From: Halolamina sp. CBA1230
GTDB lineage: Archaea; Halobacteriota; Halobacteria; Halobacteriales; Haloferacaceae
Direction: 5' to 3'
Assembly (NCBI RefSeq): GCF_002025255.2
Contig: NZ_CP054587.1
Coordinates: 2,542,001 to 2,606,000 of the forward strand
Length of the DNA stretch: 64,000 nt
In this document: one piece after another, positions 28,386-36,297 of the stretch
How positions within the stretch are numbered: position 1 is the stretch's first letter
How the letters are laid out: the number at the start of each line of letters is the position of its first letter
The notes under the pieces: generated by a model
Told to the model about the DNA's origin: nothing
The model's input: only the letters and a program-made list of their open reading frames with translations
Database searches by the model: none
Translations under genes and position numbers: made by a program

Positions 28386-29944
28386 CGGTAATCCAACTCC
28401 TCCATATACTCCTGCAGTTCCTCGTCGGTCTTCTGGCGTTCCTCGGCCAGTTTATCCAACTCCCGTAGCTTCTCGCTCACGTCGATGGGCTCCTCAGGCT
28501 CGGTTGTATCGACGTAGCGAGGCACGTTCAAATTCCAGTCATTCTCTTCGATTTCCGCTAAGTCAACAAGCCGACTGTGGTGGTCCTCCTCGCGCCCACT
28601 CAGGAACGTCTCTGCAAGGTACTCGACACCTTCATCGGTCAGTTGGTTCTGGTTCGAAAGTTCCTCAAACACTTGTACGTCTGACTCTCGGAGGGTCTGG
28701 TCCTCGGCATAGATGAAGTGAACCTTCCCCTCTCGCTCGTCTGGCTTGTCCTTGTTCAGAATGAGAATACAACCCGGCGACGAGGTGTTGTAGAACAGGT
28801 TCTCCGGTAGCGCGATGACGGCCTCGATGAGGTCATCTTCCAGAATCGGCTTGCGGATTTTCTTCTCAGAGCGCGAACGGAACAGCACACCGTTGTCCAT
28901 CACAACGCCCGCCTTTCCAGTCTCATTGAGCGAGGCGGTCATGAGCTGGATCCAGGCCCAGTCGCCACGGTTCGAGGGTGGGAGCCCGTACGGGAAGCGG
29001 TTGTACGGCTCGTTGTCCTCGACCCAATCCTTGTTCCACTCCTTCTGGTTCCACATCGGGTTTGCGATGACCCGGTCGAACACCTCCAACTCGTCGTGCT
29101 TCGTGACACGCTTGGGGTCGGTGATGGTGTCGCCCTTCTCAATCTTGGCGTCGTAGAGCTCGTGGAGCAGGACGTTCATCTGGCCGATGGCCCACGTGTT
29201 CAGGTTCTTCTCCTGGCCGTACAGCGAGATGTCCGTCATGTCGCCACCCTGCTCACGGATGTGTTCGGCGGAGTAGATGAGCATCCCACCAGAGCCACAG
29301 CAGGGGTCGTACACGCGGTGGCCGGGCTCCGGGTTCACGCACTTGACAATGAGGCGGACGACCTCTCGGGGGGTATAGAACTCGCCGCCCTTCTTCCCGG
29401 CGTCGTCGGCGAACTCGCGGATTAGGTACTCGTAGGCCCGTCCGAAGATGTCCGGATCCTTGAGGTCCTCGTTCCGGTAACGGTGCTTCGAGAAGTGCGA
29501 AACGAGATCAGAGAGCAGTGAGTCCGGCAACCGCTCTTTATCGTTGAAATCGACGGTGGTGAGCACGCGGTCGGCGATTGGGTCGTTCTCATCCTCGACC
29601 GCTGCAAGTGCCTTGTTCAGCGCCGCACCAACGTCTGTCTCCTGGGCCTTGATGTGGTCCCACCGAGCCCGTTCGGGGATCCAGAACTCCTCGTGGAGGT
29701 CTCGGTCGTCCCGAGCGGTCTCGACGGGGATGTCCAGTTCCTCGGCAACCTCTTCGGTCTCCTCCTCGAATCGGTCGTTGGCCCGTTTCAGGAACAGCAG
29801 CCCGAAAATGTAGTTCTTGTAGTCCGCAGAGTCGATGCTTCCACGGAGTTTGTCCGCGGCCGCCCAGAGGTGTTTTTCGAGAGTAGGGAGCGTCAGTAGA
29901 TCAGATTCCGTCCCAGGTAGCGTCGCCTGGTCGTCTTCAGCCAT
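28382..29944 (-). CDS. hsdM: Type I DNA adenine methyltransferase (HsdM)
   Basis: 520 residues. N-terminal helical domain (LWAAADKLRGSIDSADYKNYIFGLLFLKR), SAM motif I DPCCGSGGML (about residue 220), FYTPREVVRLIVK just before it, and catalytic motif IV written NPMW (VIANPMWNQKEW) where most type I enzymes have NPPF. It methylates adenine in the site chosen by HsdS. MAEDDQATLPG at 29944 is preferred over a Met four codons upstream. It is the first gene of the hsdM-hsdS-hsdR-metallopeptidase operon. Confidence 0.94.
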   Translation of the reverse strand: MAEDDQATLPGTESDLLTLPTLEKHLWAAADKLRGSIDSADYKNYIFGLLFLKRANDRFEEETEEVAEELDIPVETARDDRDLHEEFWIPERARWDHIKAQETDVGAALNKALAAVEDENDPIADRVLTTVDFNDKERLPDSLLSDLVSHFSKHRYRNEDLKDPDIFGRAYEYLIREFADDAGKKGGEFYTPREVVRLIVKCVNPEPGHRVYDPCCGSGGMLIYSAEHIREQGGDMTDISLYGQEKNLNTWAIGQMNVLLHELYDAKIEKGDTITDPKRVTKHDELEVFDRVIANPMWNQKEWNKDWVEDNEPYNRFPYGLPPSNRGDWAWIQLMTASLNETGKAGVVMDNGVLFRSRSEKKIRKPILEDDLIEAVIALPENLFYNTSSPGCILILNKDKPDEREGKVHFIYAEDQTLRESDVQVFEELSNQNQLTDEGVEYLAETFLSGREEDHHSRLVDLAEIEENDWNLNVPRYVDTTEPEEPIDVSEKLRELDKLAEERQKTDEELQEYMEELDYR

Positions 29945-30185
29945 ACTCCACCACAACTCCCGAACCTAATAATTGCAGCGTAACTCTGGTTGGCACGTAC
30001 AGCCGTCTTCGATTTTCTGCGGACATCCTGCTGCAATTGAGAAGTTTCGACGTGACCGGAGCTTGTGACGCATCTCTCGTTATCCGGGCTCCGTTGTTGA
30101 TAGCACGTGCGCGCAGAACAGCCTTCATGCGGGCCCCTTCACTATCATAACGATGAACTTTAGTTCTAATCTGAGGTGGGCTGTG

Positions 30186-30728
30186 TCACCCACTCGTACT
30201 TGTGCCGTAGTTCATCTTGTTTCGGAAATTCTCTTTAAGCCGGTTTGCTTCGTCTAAGTGGTCGCTGGCCCGTTCTAATTGGCTTTCAGCTTCAATTGGC
30301 TCATCAGGCATCGCGAACGCTGCGTTTTCCCGAGCTGCGGATGCCTCGGTCATTCGCCAGTAGTACTGAACGAGTAGCTGAAACCCCTCCCGGGTGTTGG
30401 TGCCCTCCTCGTACTCATCGGCTTTGTTTTCGACAGCACTATTCAGATCGTCGTACCGCTTTCGGGCCTTCTGAAAGTGCATATACGCCCTAGAGTAGTC
30501 TTCACTCTCGTAAGCGTCAGACCCGTCATTGAACTGATTCAGAGCCTCCTGCTCTTTCGATTCGTGATTGTCAAGCCAGGTGTTGATCGTGTCCCGCCAC
30601 GAGGGGGTTTGCTGTGAATTGTTTGGCTCTTCAGCAGCCCCTTCTTCGGCGGCACAACCTGCAGTACTGAGACTGAGAGCAGTTACTGAACCTGCTAGAA
30701 ATTTGCGCCGTGGGAGCTGTGTCAACAT
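30186..30728 (-). CDS. Tat lipoprotein, helical, unknown function
   Basis: 180 residues. Signal PRRKFLAGSVTALSLSTAGC with twin Arg at residues 7-8 and lipobox STAGC near residue 25 marks an exported lipid-anchored protein. The mature part is strongly helical and charged (a Glu/Asn linker, then ALNQFNDGSDAYESEDYSRAYMHFQKARKRYDDL), like a TPR-type or four-helix fold. No family recognised. It lies divergently from the wHTH gene at 30847 and may share its control region. Confidence 0.75.
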   Translation of the reverse strand: MLTQLPRRKFLAGSVTALSLSTAGCAAEEGAAEEPNNSQQTPSWRDTINTWLDNHESKEQEALNQFNDGSDAYESEDYSRAYMHFQKARKRYDDLNSAVENKADEYEEGTNTREGFQLLVQYYWRMTEASAARENAAFAMPDEPIEAESQLERASDHLDEANRLKENFRNKMNYGTSTSG

Positions 30729-30846
30729 ATGATAGTACCCTGTGCCCAGCCTAGATACAATATTCTTTTGACTTGTTTGTTTTTGCTGAGACTCAGATTA
30801 TCCGTTTACGGTCTTTATTCGCTGAGGGTCAGCACTTTCGGAGAAG

Positions 30847-31077
30847 ATGGGTCTCGTCTCCGAGTCGAAACTGCGGATCTTGCAGTCTATTCAGAAGGAG
30901 CCCACATATGGGTATGAGTTAGCTGAAACCCTCGACTTGAGCAGCGGTTACGTCTACACTCATCTCAAGGAGCTCCGCGAAGAGGGCATGATTGAAGTCA
31001 CAGAAGAGGAGGGCGATAGGAAAATATACCAACTCACCGAGAACGGTGAACTACTCCTCCAAGCCCTCGAAGATTAG
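30847..31077 (+). CDS. PadR-like winged-helix regulator (short)
   Basis: 76 residues that form a single winged helix: SKLRILQSIQKEPTYGYELAETL (helix 1-2, with the PadR GYEL block), SSGYVYTHLKELREEGMIEV (recognition helix) and the wing DRKIYQLTENGE. It has no C-terminal dimerisation extension, so it is a minimal PadR/ArsR-type protein. A TATA-like GTCTTTATTC at 30811-30820 fits a short leader. It probably regulates the divergent lipoprotein gene or element functions (inference). Confidence 0.82.
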   Translation: MGLVSESKLRILQSIQKEPTYGYELAETLDLSSGYVYTHLKELREEGMIEVTEEEGDRKIYQLTENGELLLQALED

Positions 31078-31083
31078 AGGAGA

Positions 31084-31236
31084 TCAATGGTCAACAATTT
31101 CTGACCACTCACAACCACACGTTTCGCAGGTGTAGCATTTCTTTGTAATCGACCCTTCAGGCTTCTCGAACATCCATACGTCGCTATCGTCGCCGCATTG
31201 CGGGCAAAACTCCTCGACCTTCCATGCGGTCGGCAT
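31084..31236 (-). CDS. Tiny zinc-ribbon protein (50 aa), operon gene 8
   Basis: 50 residues, MPTAWKVEEFCPQCGDD..., with CPQCG at 11-15 and CETCGCEW near the end; the two CxxC pairs are about 26 residues apart, a typical zinc ribbon. The start is placed at 31236, 4 bp after the stop of the upstream gene, because the longer frame upstream is an atypical shadow. Last gene of the tiny-gene operon. Possibly a DNA- or protein-binding ribbon. Confidence 0.7.
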   Translation of the reverse strand: MPTAWKVEEFCPQCGDDSDVWMFEKPEGSITKKCYTCETCGCEWSEIVDH

Positions 31237-31240
31237 TGGT

Positions 31241-31471
31241 TCAGTTCTCCTGCGCAGGTCGAAGGTCTCGCCACCGAAAGCTGTGCGTCGACCCGTTTTC
31301 GAACTCCACCGAGAACAGGTGGGAGTCACGTTGGTCGCCGGTCTCAGTACCTGCGTTATCCTCCAGTACGTCCACAACTTCCCCGTGACGGCCATGAAAC
31401 TGATCAAAGTCAGGGTCCTCAGTATCGGGGATGTCGACCCGTACCGGATCACCTACGTCAAACCGTCTCAT
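31241..31471 (-). CDS. Small SH3/KOW-like protein (76 aa), operon gene 7
   Basis: 76 residues: RRFDVGDPVRVDIPDTEDPDFDQFHGRHGEVVDVL, then a short acidic insert, then HLFSVEFENGSTHSFRWRDLRP. The pattern (VGDPVRV, GRHGEVVDV, F/V-V-F, W/R-DLRP) looks like the small five-stranded barrel of KOW or L21e-type proteins. Function unknown; an RNA- or protein-binding adaptor is possible. Its start lies inside the 3' end of the preceding gene (14-bp overlap). Confidence 0.7.
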   Translation of the reverse strand: MRRFDVGDPVRVDIPDTEDPDFDQFHGRHGEVVDVLEDNAGTETGDQRDSHLFSVEFENGSTHSFRWRDLRPAQEN

Positions 31472-31760
31472 TGTTTGCAGCTTGGTTCGGGAGGCTCCTG
31501 TCTCTGACGGTCACCGATACTAGCTTGTGCGCAAAGAAGACGCCGAGGAGTATCGCTTCATCTTCGCCTTCAGTCCCGGGCTCAACTTCCTCAGGACAGC
31601 AATCGAGACACCAGGTACGACGTGGGGTCCAACCACCCCTGTCGTAGTAGGTAGCGTACATCCCTGCTTTATCCCCATGCTGAATCCGAGCAGAGCAACG
31701 GTCGCAGATGTGTCCCGTACCCACCCCGTTCATCGCCGCCGCAGGATCGGGACGGCTCAT
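31458..31760 (-). CDS. Zinc-motif protein (100 aa), operon gene 6
   Basis: 100 residues. HICDRCSARIQHGDKAG (CxxC with a following His) and TWCLDCCPEE (CxxC) about 30 residues later suggest one zinc site, as in HNH-less treble-clef or LIM-like small proteins. The C-terminal half, LLGVFFAHKLVSVTV, is hydrophobic but too short to call a membrane segment. Overlaps the preceding gene by ATGA. Confidence 0.7.
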   Translation of the reverse strand: MSRPDPAAAMNGVGTGHICDRCSARIQHGDKAGMYATYYDRGGWTPRRTWCLDCCPEEVEPGTEGEDEAILLGVFFAHKLVSVTVRDRSLPNQAANNETV

Positions 31761-31918
31761 TCGTCGTCGCCTCCTAGGACCCGCTCAAAATTGTCTTCGG
31801 TCATGTCGATGGCTCGCTCAACGTACTCCTCTTCACCTGTTAGCTGACCCACGTATCGGAACACAGGGTACCACTTTCGAATCCACCACCGCATTAGACC
31901 GAAATACCGATCAAGCAT
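31757..31918 (-). CDS. Tiny basic/aromatic protein (53 aa), operon gene 5
   Basis: 53 residues starting MLDRYFGLMRWWIRKWYPVFRYV; the first half is rich in Trp, Tyr and Arg and could be an amphipathic helix at the membrane, the second half is acidic. No family known. The start is chosen to give an 8-bp overlap with the preceding gene; a longer form from upstream Met codons is possible. ATGA overlap with the next gene. Confidence 0.5.
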   Translation of the reverse strand: MLDRYFGLMRWWIRKWYPVFRYVGQLTGEEEYVERAIDMTEDNFERVLGGDDE

Positions 31919-32315
31919 CGTCGACCACCTCTCGGCGCCACGCATCGAGATCCGGTGTCCTGAGCGTCCACCTGTCTTCCGGGAGTTCCGAAACCACCTC
32001 ACGCTTGAACTGTTGGTAGTGCATTGTTGCGAACTCGTCGTCGTACGCGTGCGCGAGGATGGCGATTGCTAGCTGCGCCGGTCCACTTCCCGAGTACGCC
32101 CAGGCGTACCCACTCGGGGAAGCTGATAGGAGGTCGTACCGCTTGGGGAGGGTGTCTCCGTCGACGGTGACTGTGTACTCTTCGCCCACCGGTTCGGATG
32201 GGCTGTGGTGTCCGTGGTAGACGTGTTTTGTCGACGTACCCGACTGTCCGTCGCTGGAGGAAGCTGCTCGAAGGGTGTTTTCGCTGCTCGAACCCCGGGG
32301 GAGAGGCCGCATCAT
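31911..32315 (-). CDS. DUF6166-like protein, operon gene 4
   Basis: 134 residues. The N-terminal 45 residues are a low-complexity Ser-rich stretch; the C-terminal domain reads EYTVTVDGDTLPKRYDLLSASPSGYAWAYSGSGPAQLAIAILAHAY with YQQFKREVVSELPEDRW after it. This is the pattern of DUF6166, a small domain common on plasmids and in phages, with the Gly-Ser-Gly-Pro-Ala-Gln-Leu-Ala helix start. Biochemical role unknown. ATGA overlap with the SWIM gene. Confidence 0.75.
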   Translation of the reverse strand: MMRPLPRGSSSENTLRAASSSDGQSGTSTKHVYHGHHSPSEPVGEEYTVTVDGDTLPKRYDLLSASPSGYAWAYSGSGPAQLAIAILAHAYDDEFATMHYQQFKREVVSELPEDRWTLRTPDLDAWRREVVDDA

Positions 32316-32695
32316 TCCACCTCCCCAAGCCGGTTCAGCGCCTCCCGTAGTTCGTCAGCAGTTTCGATGAGATCCTGGGCCTGCTGTTCCAGCTCATCGG
32401 CATTCGCTTCAAGATCGCTAGCGGTCTCGGTGAGTCGAGTTTCGAGCGTGTCGGTATCAACCTGACCGACCTCGATTCGGACCCGCCGGATGTGTTTGCA
32501 CTCGGCCAGCCCATCTCGGTGCCGAAAATCTGGACAGGTACACGAGGGTTCACCGGCGATGTCTACTGTGTACTCCGACCCCGACTGCGTGGTAACCGAG
32601 AACAGCGCATTCCCTTCCTCGATTACCGTCATGTGTTCCGTAACAGCCCGGATAGTCCGTGGCTCTACCTCGGGCTGAATTGACTCGGAGCTCAC
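32312..32695 (-). CDS. SWIM zinc-finger protein with coiled coil, operon gene 3
   Basis: 127 residues. A SWIM motif CTCPDFRHRDGLAECKHIRRV (CxCx(n)CxH) lies at about residues 53-73, preceded by a beta hairpin (YTVDIAGEP). The C-terminal 45 residues, SDLEANADELEQQAQDLIETADELREAL, form a clear coiled coil. SWIM domains bind DNA or protein. It resembles stand-alone SWIM proteins found on haloarchaeal plasmids. ATGA overlaps on both sides. Confidence 0.85.
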   Translation of the reverse strand: MSSESIQPEVEPRTIRAVTEHMTVIEEGNALFSVTTQSGSEYTVDIAGEPSCTCPDFRHRDGLAECKHIRRVRIEVGQVDTDTLETRLTETASDLEANADELEQQAQDLIETADELREALNRLGEVE

Positions 32696-33189
32696 GTCCC
32701 ATCACCCCCAGATTCACGGACCGGAACCCAGTACTGTTCGTCTCTGGTGAGCCTCTCCCTGCACTCTAGGTGACACGCCTCCTCGACGAGGTCGATTGCT
32801 TGCTTTGCCGCCGAGAGCGTCAAGGTACCGGCCTTGAACGTGTGTCCGCGTTCGAGCGTTTCCAGCTTCGTCGTTAACCGCACGTCGACGACCGGCCCGA
32901 AGCTCCGGTTGTTGACGCAACCAGCCCGAGAACTCCACGGTCCGCGAAGTGTAACGGACTCCCCATCGGTGGTCGTTATCTCGAAGCAGTCTCCGGTGTA
33001 GCCCCCGTCGTTGCCGTTTCCGGACCACGCGAAATAGGACACGTAACCGTCCTGTATGGCACACCAGATACTGTCCTCGTGCTCGAACCGCAACTCGGAC
33101 CGGTCAGGGATCTCGTCGACAAGCACCTCTAGACGTGGGGCGTTGCCAACATCCTCCCTCCAGTCGACCTGCGCATCAAGGAGCTTCAT
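32692..33189 (-). CDS. Hypothetical protein (165 aa), operon gene 2
   Basis: 165 residues from MKLLDAQVDWRED; mostly beta strands with Trp- and Gly-rich turns (YFAWSGNGNDGGYTGDCFEITTTDG; TLRGPWSSRAGCVNN) and a helical Cys-containing end (AIDLVEEACHLECRERL). The fold suggests a small sandwich; no family recognised. The chosen start overlaps the preceding stop as ATGA; six more residues upstream are possible. Confidence 0.65.
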   Translation of the reverse strand: MKLLDAQVDWREDVGNAPRLEVLVDEIPDRSELRFEHEDSIWCAIQDGYVSYFAWSGNGNDGGYTGDCFEITTTDGESVTLRGPWSSRAGCVNNRSFGPVVDVRLTTKLETLERGHTFKAGTLTLSAAKQAIDLVEEACHLECRERLTRDEQYWVPVRESGGDGT

Positions 33190-33425
33190 CGACGCTCCAC
33201 CTCGCACTGGTCGGGAAGATGCTCTTCGTCCAGTACCTCAACACCACACTGGATGCAGCGAAGGTACCGTTCCAGGTACTCGGTCTGACCCTCGTGTCTT
33301 CGATTGGGGTCGGGGTGCTTTCCGGGCACCCACTCCGCTTTGTCGATAACCATATGCTGACCGGCCTGTTTCGCATCCGGGTGTCTGTCCGACAGTGATT
33401 CCTCTATCGAGTTCGTTTGTCCCAT
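33186..33425 (-). CDS. Small zinc-motif protein (79 aa), operon gene 1
   Basis: 79 residues, first gene of the overlapping tiny-gene operon. The C-terminal part reads YLRCIQCGVEVLDEEHLPDQCE, with CIQCG and a later His/Cys, a probable zinc site. ATG 33425 is chosen because AGGAGG (complement of 33435-33440) lies 9 nt upstream; an ATG at 33434 touches that sequence and is too close. A strongly folded leader starts immediately upstream of the Shine-Dalgarno sequence. Confidence 0.65.
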   Translation of the reverse strand: MGQTNSIEESLSDRHPDAKQAGQHMVIDKAEWVPGKHPDPNRRHEGQTEYLERYLRCIQCGVEVLDEEHLPDQCEVERR

Positions 33426-33440
33426 TGGCTTCATCCTCCT

Positions 33441-33519
33441 AGGGAAGCCACAGACCGGTGCTCTGACACCGGTTTTTGCTCCGGAACGGATCCGTTAGCA
33501 GTGGCTCTGTGGGTTCCCT
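33441..33519 (-). ncRNA. Structured leader of the tiny-gene operon (possible riboregulator)
   Basis: A 79-nt fold. The outer stem is 14 bp with one mismatch (33441-33454 with 33506-33519). Inside are a 7-bp hairpin (ACCGGTG, 33454-33460, with CACCGGT, 33467-33473) and a perfect 12-bp palindrome AACGGATCCGTT at 33485-33496. It ends one base before the AGGAGG of the first gene. This could be an RNA switch or a protein-bound leader; as DNA it could equally form a cruciform. No known riboswitch recognised. Confidence 0.5.
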
Positions 33520-33736
33520 AAGTAAGTATAGGACTTGTATTGGTAAAGTGTCACTTAAAGCAGCAAACTCTGTCTTATTTGCTGATTAGGACAGTTCGGT
33601 CTCATTAGAAGTTGATAGCAGGTGCTCCGTCAAGACTCACCAGCGTACTTACGCTCGATTTGATTATATAAATCACACGGCGGACGTGAGTACTCCATAA
33701 TGTGTTTCTATGTAGTACTCACTGTCACTGAAACAT
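33520..33736. promoter_or_regulatory. Control region between the replication gene and the tiny-gene operon
   Basis: A minus-strand TATA-like TTTATATAATC is at about 33663-33673 and could drive the tiny-gene operon with a leader of about 200 nt that includes the folded element. A perfect 9-bp inverted repeat GTGAGTACT/AGTACTCAC lies at 33686-33694 and 33714-33722, just after the end of the replication gene; it may be an operator or part of a terminator. Confidence 0.4.
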
Positions 33737-35959
33737 TTATTGCGTAGGTCGTTCTGTTTCCCGCAGTTGCCCGTGACGGGGTGGACCGTTGAGCGTCCAC
33801 CGCTTAGTGCGTCCTACCCAGTCACCTTTCTCAACAATTCCACTGTCGGCGAACTGATTGAGCTTTTGGAGCGTCCGGCTATGACTGAGTGTATCGTTGA
33901 CAAGTTGGGTGTTTACCCGTTCGACCACCTCGCGCGTTCGTAGGGGTCCGTCGGCCCGGTCGAGGATGGAAATTATCGCCTCGGTCGCACCATTTCGCTT
34001 CTCTCCGCGACCAAAGATGTCGATGCTGAACGTTTCGTCGGCGTTGATCAGTTCCTCGTCGAACATCCGGGTGAACAGGTAAACAAAAGCAGTCTCGTCC
34101 CGGTTAGTGTCGCGGGCGGCTCTGCGAGCGGCCTGATAAACCTCGCTGTGGACTATGTTCTTAAGCACGGTCTTGGCCTGACCCTTATATCGATCCTCGC
34201 CGCGAACCGCGAAGTTGTCCTGTATGATTTTATCGTCGTAGTCGAGGAGCGCCATCCACTGACGAACCGCATCGTCTCCGGGGTGAGGGGCACCGATGAC
34301 GGCATGGAGTCGACTCTTTTCAAATGTCCGATCACTCCGTAGACCTCCGAAATGGAGTATCTGGTCCGCGTACGCTAACTCCATCACCTGATCAGCGTAC
34401 TCGCTATGCTTCACCTTCCGTTTCATCGCTTTCGACGTGACGACACTCACTTCGTCTGCGCCGTGATAGTCGACGATGGCCTGTAGAATAGCGAGAAACT
34501 CACGAGAGGAGACGTTGTCCGGATTGTTAATCGGCACCATGTTTTCCGTCAGCTGGCGGAACTCGATGTCGAACGCCTCAGAGACGACGGTTCCACGCTC
34601 CTCACGTTGGTTCGGACTCGCGGACTCAAACTCGACTCCCGTCAGTGACTCCCATCTAGCTTCCGAGCCAGTGGCGTCCAGCGCGATGACCTGTTCGGCC
34701 TCTTGAAGTGGCTGGGGCGGGCTCGCAACGGCCACAGGATTATGGCTGTTGTTGACAGTGTTTCTTGTTAGGTCAAGGACAACGGTATACGGGACATCGT
34801 CCGAATCAAACATCATGTGGTTCGTATTCTCCGTATCCTCTCCTTTTAGCAGAGCTAACGTTAGAAGCGGAGCCTCAGCCCTGTGGTAATCGTAGGAATC
34901 AACCTTCACTGGAGCATTGCGAGTAATCAGTGGATCCCTGTCGTCGTCTTCGTTGAGTTCCGAGAGCGGGGCATAGTGTTCACGAATGTGCTTAGCGACC
35001 TCCGCTTTGACTGCGTCTTTCGCCCGGAGCGCCCCTTTGTACCCATTAGGTCCGATCTCGATAGCGGAGAGAAAGTTCTCAGTTGCGGCCTCAATATAGT
35101 CTTCCGTGAAAGTCTTGACGAGTTCACCAGAAACGTCCTCATCAGCGATGACGGTCGTACCCGATACGACCTCGGGCATATTGAGCAGAGAAGCACCACA
35201 GATGATGATGTCGGCCTCGCCCTGCTCTATTCGTTCCATCCGATTCTGCATTATCCGTCGGTGCCGACAAGCGGGTTCGCTATCCGGGTCGGTAGGATCG
35301 TAGCCACGTTTTTGCCCTTCCTGTTGACACGGAAGGGGGTACAGGCCGCTGTCGAAATACTGCGGATCTACGATTTTCGCCCATTCGGAAGAGGCGGCGT
35401 TATGGATTGCACCCGTAGTAGCGCCCCGTTGGACGTAGGCGTCTATCTCTTTAGCAACCTCGTTGACGTACTCCTCCTCAGCGTTCTTGGAGAGCGTCTG
35501 ACATACAGCGGTGTCATCATCTGGGGTCGCCACTGTCCAGCCACCCTCGCCATCGACCTTGAGTTGGGGAATGTCTCCAAACCGTTCGCGTGGCGAAGGG
35601 ACGTACACGACGTTAACCTCACCAACGAGCTCTTGCTCAGTCAGCGTCTCCAAGACCGACTGATACGTTTCCTGTCGATTGCGATACTCTGTCGTGGCGA
35701 GGACAAACGTTCGGTCAGTACGGGAGGCAATTTGGGGAACGACGGTCTCTTTGACGTATGACTTCCCGCCACCAGGCACAGTTCGTAGGAGCCAGTTACT
35801 GTTCAGCTGCGACAAGAGCCACCGAAACAATTGCTCGTTTTCTTCCCATAGGTCCTCGGCGTCAGTCGTGACGGTCTTGCGAAGCTCTTCCGGGGAGATC
35901 CCATCTGCTTTCGCTGCAACCGTGGTCCGCTCAGCTTGTTCAGCCTCCGACATCGTCAC
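33737..35959 (-). CDS. P-loop helicase-like protein, candidate replication protein
   Basis: 740 residues. Walker A is TVPGGGKSYVKE (about residues 60-71) and a Walker B-like VIADEDVSG lies near 265-275, which is a DEAD/DEAH-type arrangement with DED. Several Cys between them (CQQEG...ACRHRR, about 210-235) could ligate an Fe-S cluster or zinc as in XPD-type helicases, but this is inference. The final 100 residues look like a winged helix (LRTREVVERVNTQLVNDTLSHSRTLQKLNQF). It is the largest non-hsd protein of the element and follows two small DNA-binding-type genes, so I propose replication initiator/helicase. No exact family recognised. Confidence 0.7.
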   Translation of the reverse strand: MTMSEAEQAERTTVAAKADGISPEELRKTVTTDAEDLWEENEQLFRWLLSQLNSNWLLRTVPGGGKSYVKETVVPQIASRTDRTFVLATTEYRNRQETYQSVLETLTEQELVGEVNVVYVPSPRERFGDIPQLKVDGEGGWTVATPDDDTAVCQTLSKNAEEEYVNEVAKEIDAYVQRGATTGAIHNAASSEWAKIVDPQYFDSGLYPLPCQQEGQKRGYDPTDPDSEPACRHRRIMQNRMERIEQGEADIIICGASLLNMPEVVSGTTVIADEDVSGELVKTFTEDYIEAATENFLSAIEIGPNGYKGALRAKDAVKAEVAKHIREHYAPLSELNEDDDRDPLITRNAPVKVDSYDYHRAEAPLLTLALLKGEDTENTNHMMFDSDDVPYTVVLDLTRNTVNNSHNPVAVASPPQPLQEAEQVIALDATGSEARWESLTGVEFESASPNQREERGTVVSEAFDIEFRQLTENMVPINNPDNVSSREFLAILQAIVDYHGADEVSVVTSKAMKRKVKHSEYADQVMELAYADQILHFGGLRSDRTFEKSRLHAVIGAPHPGDDAVRQWMALLDYDDKIIQDNFAVRGEDRYKGQAKTVLKNIVHSEVYQAARRAARDTNRDETAFVYLFTRMFDEELINADETFSIDIFGRGEKRNGATEAIISILDRADGPLRTREVVERVNTQLVNDTLSHSRTLQKLNQFADSGIVEKGDWVGRTKRWTLNGPPRHGQLRETERPTQ

Positions 35960-35976
35960 CAGTGGAGGCTAAATCG

Positions 35977-36297
35977 TCAGTCGAGCCCATCTTCCCACTC
36001 TTCCTCCAGTTGCTCTAGCTTACGTTCGCGCATCATTCGTTTTTCAATTAGCTGATGCACAAAAACCGAGAACACAACATCCTGTGATCGGAGGTACTCC
36101 TCATGTTCATCAGTCACGGTAACAGAGGTCCGAATCAGCTCATGCTCATCAGTATCGCGTGATGTAGCAGAGGGAAATTCATCCTTGCCCTCCATCACGT
36201 CGTTAATCGCCTCACGAACGAGCCCGCTCAGCGTGAAGGCACTGTCTTGAACGTACTGGTAGTGATCGTCACGAAGACGGACTTGTCGATCTTTCAT
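35977..36297 (-). CDS. Tandem ribbon-helix-helix protein (106 aa)
   Basis: 106 residues with two RHH-like units. Unit 1: RQVRLRDDHYQYVQDSAFTLSGLVREAIND (residues 4-33). Unit 2: RTSVTVTDEHEEYLRSQDVVFSVFVHQLIEKRM (about 56-88). Each shows a short strand with alternating polar residues and two helices, so one chain could make a full RHH DNA-binding pair. The C-terminus is a charged helix. It overlaps the upstream coiled-coil gene by 29 bp and precedes the helicase-like gene by 17 bp. Likely a repressor or partition/copy-control protein. Confidence 0.65.
   Translation of the reverse strand: MKDRQVRLRDDHYQYVQDSAFTLSGLVREAINDVMEGKDEFPSATSRDTDEHELIRTSVTVTDEHEEYLRSQDVVFSVFVHQLIEKRMMRERKLEQLEEEWEDGLD

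Noticed and set aside
29945-30185. 63-codon minus-strand frame before hsdM
   Set aside because: Arg-rich, no domain, and it fills the likely hsdM promoter region; kept as intergenic.
30729-30917. 62-codon plus-strand frame overlapping the wHTH gene start
   Set aside because: It overlaps the PadR-like gene in a different frame and shows no family pattern.
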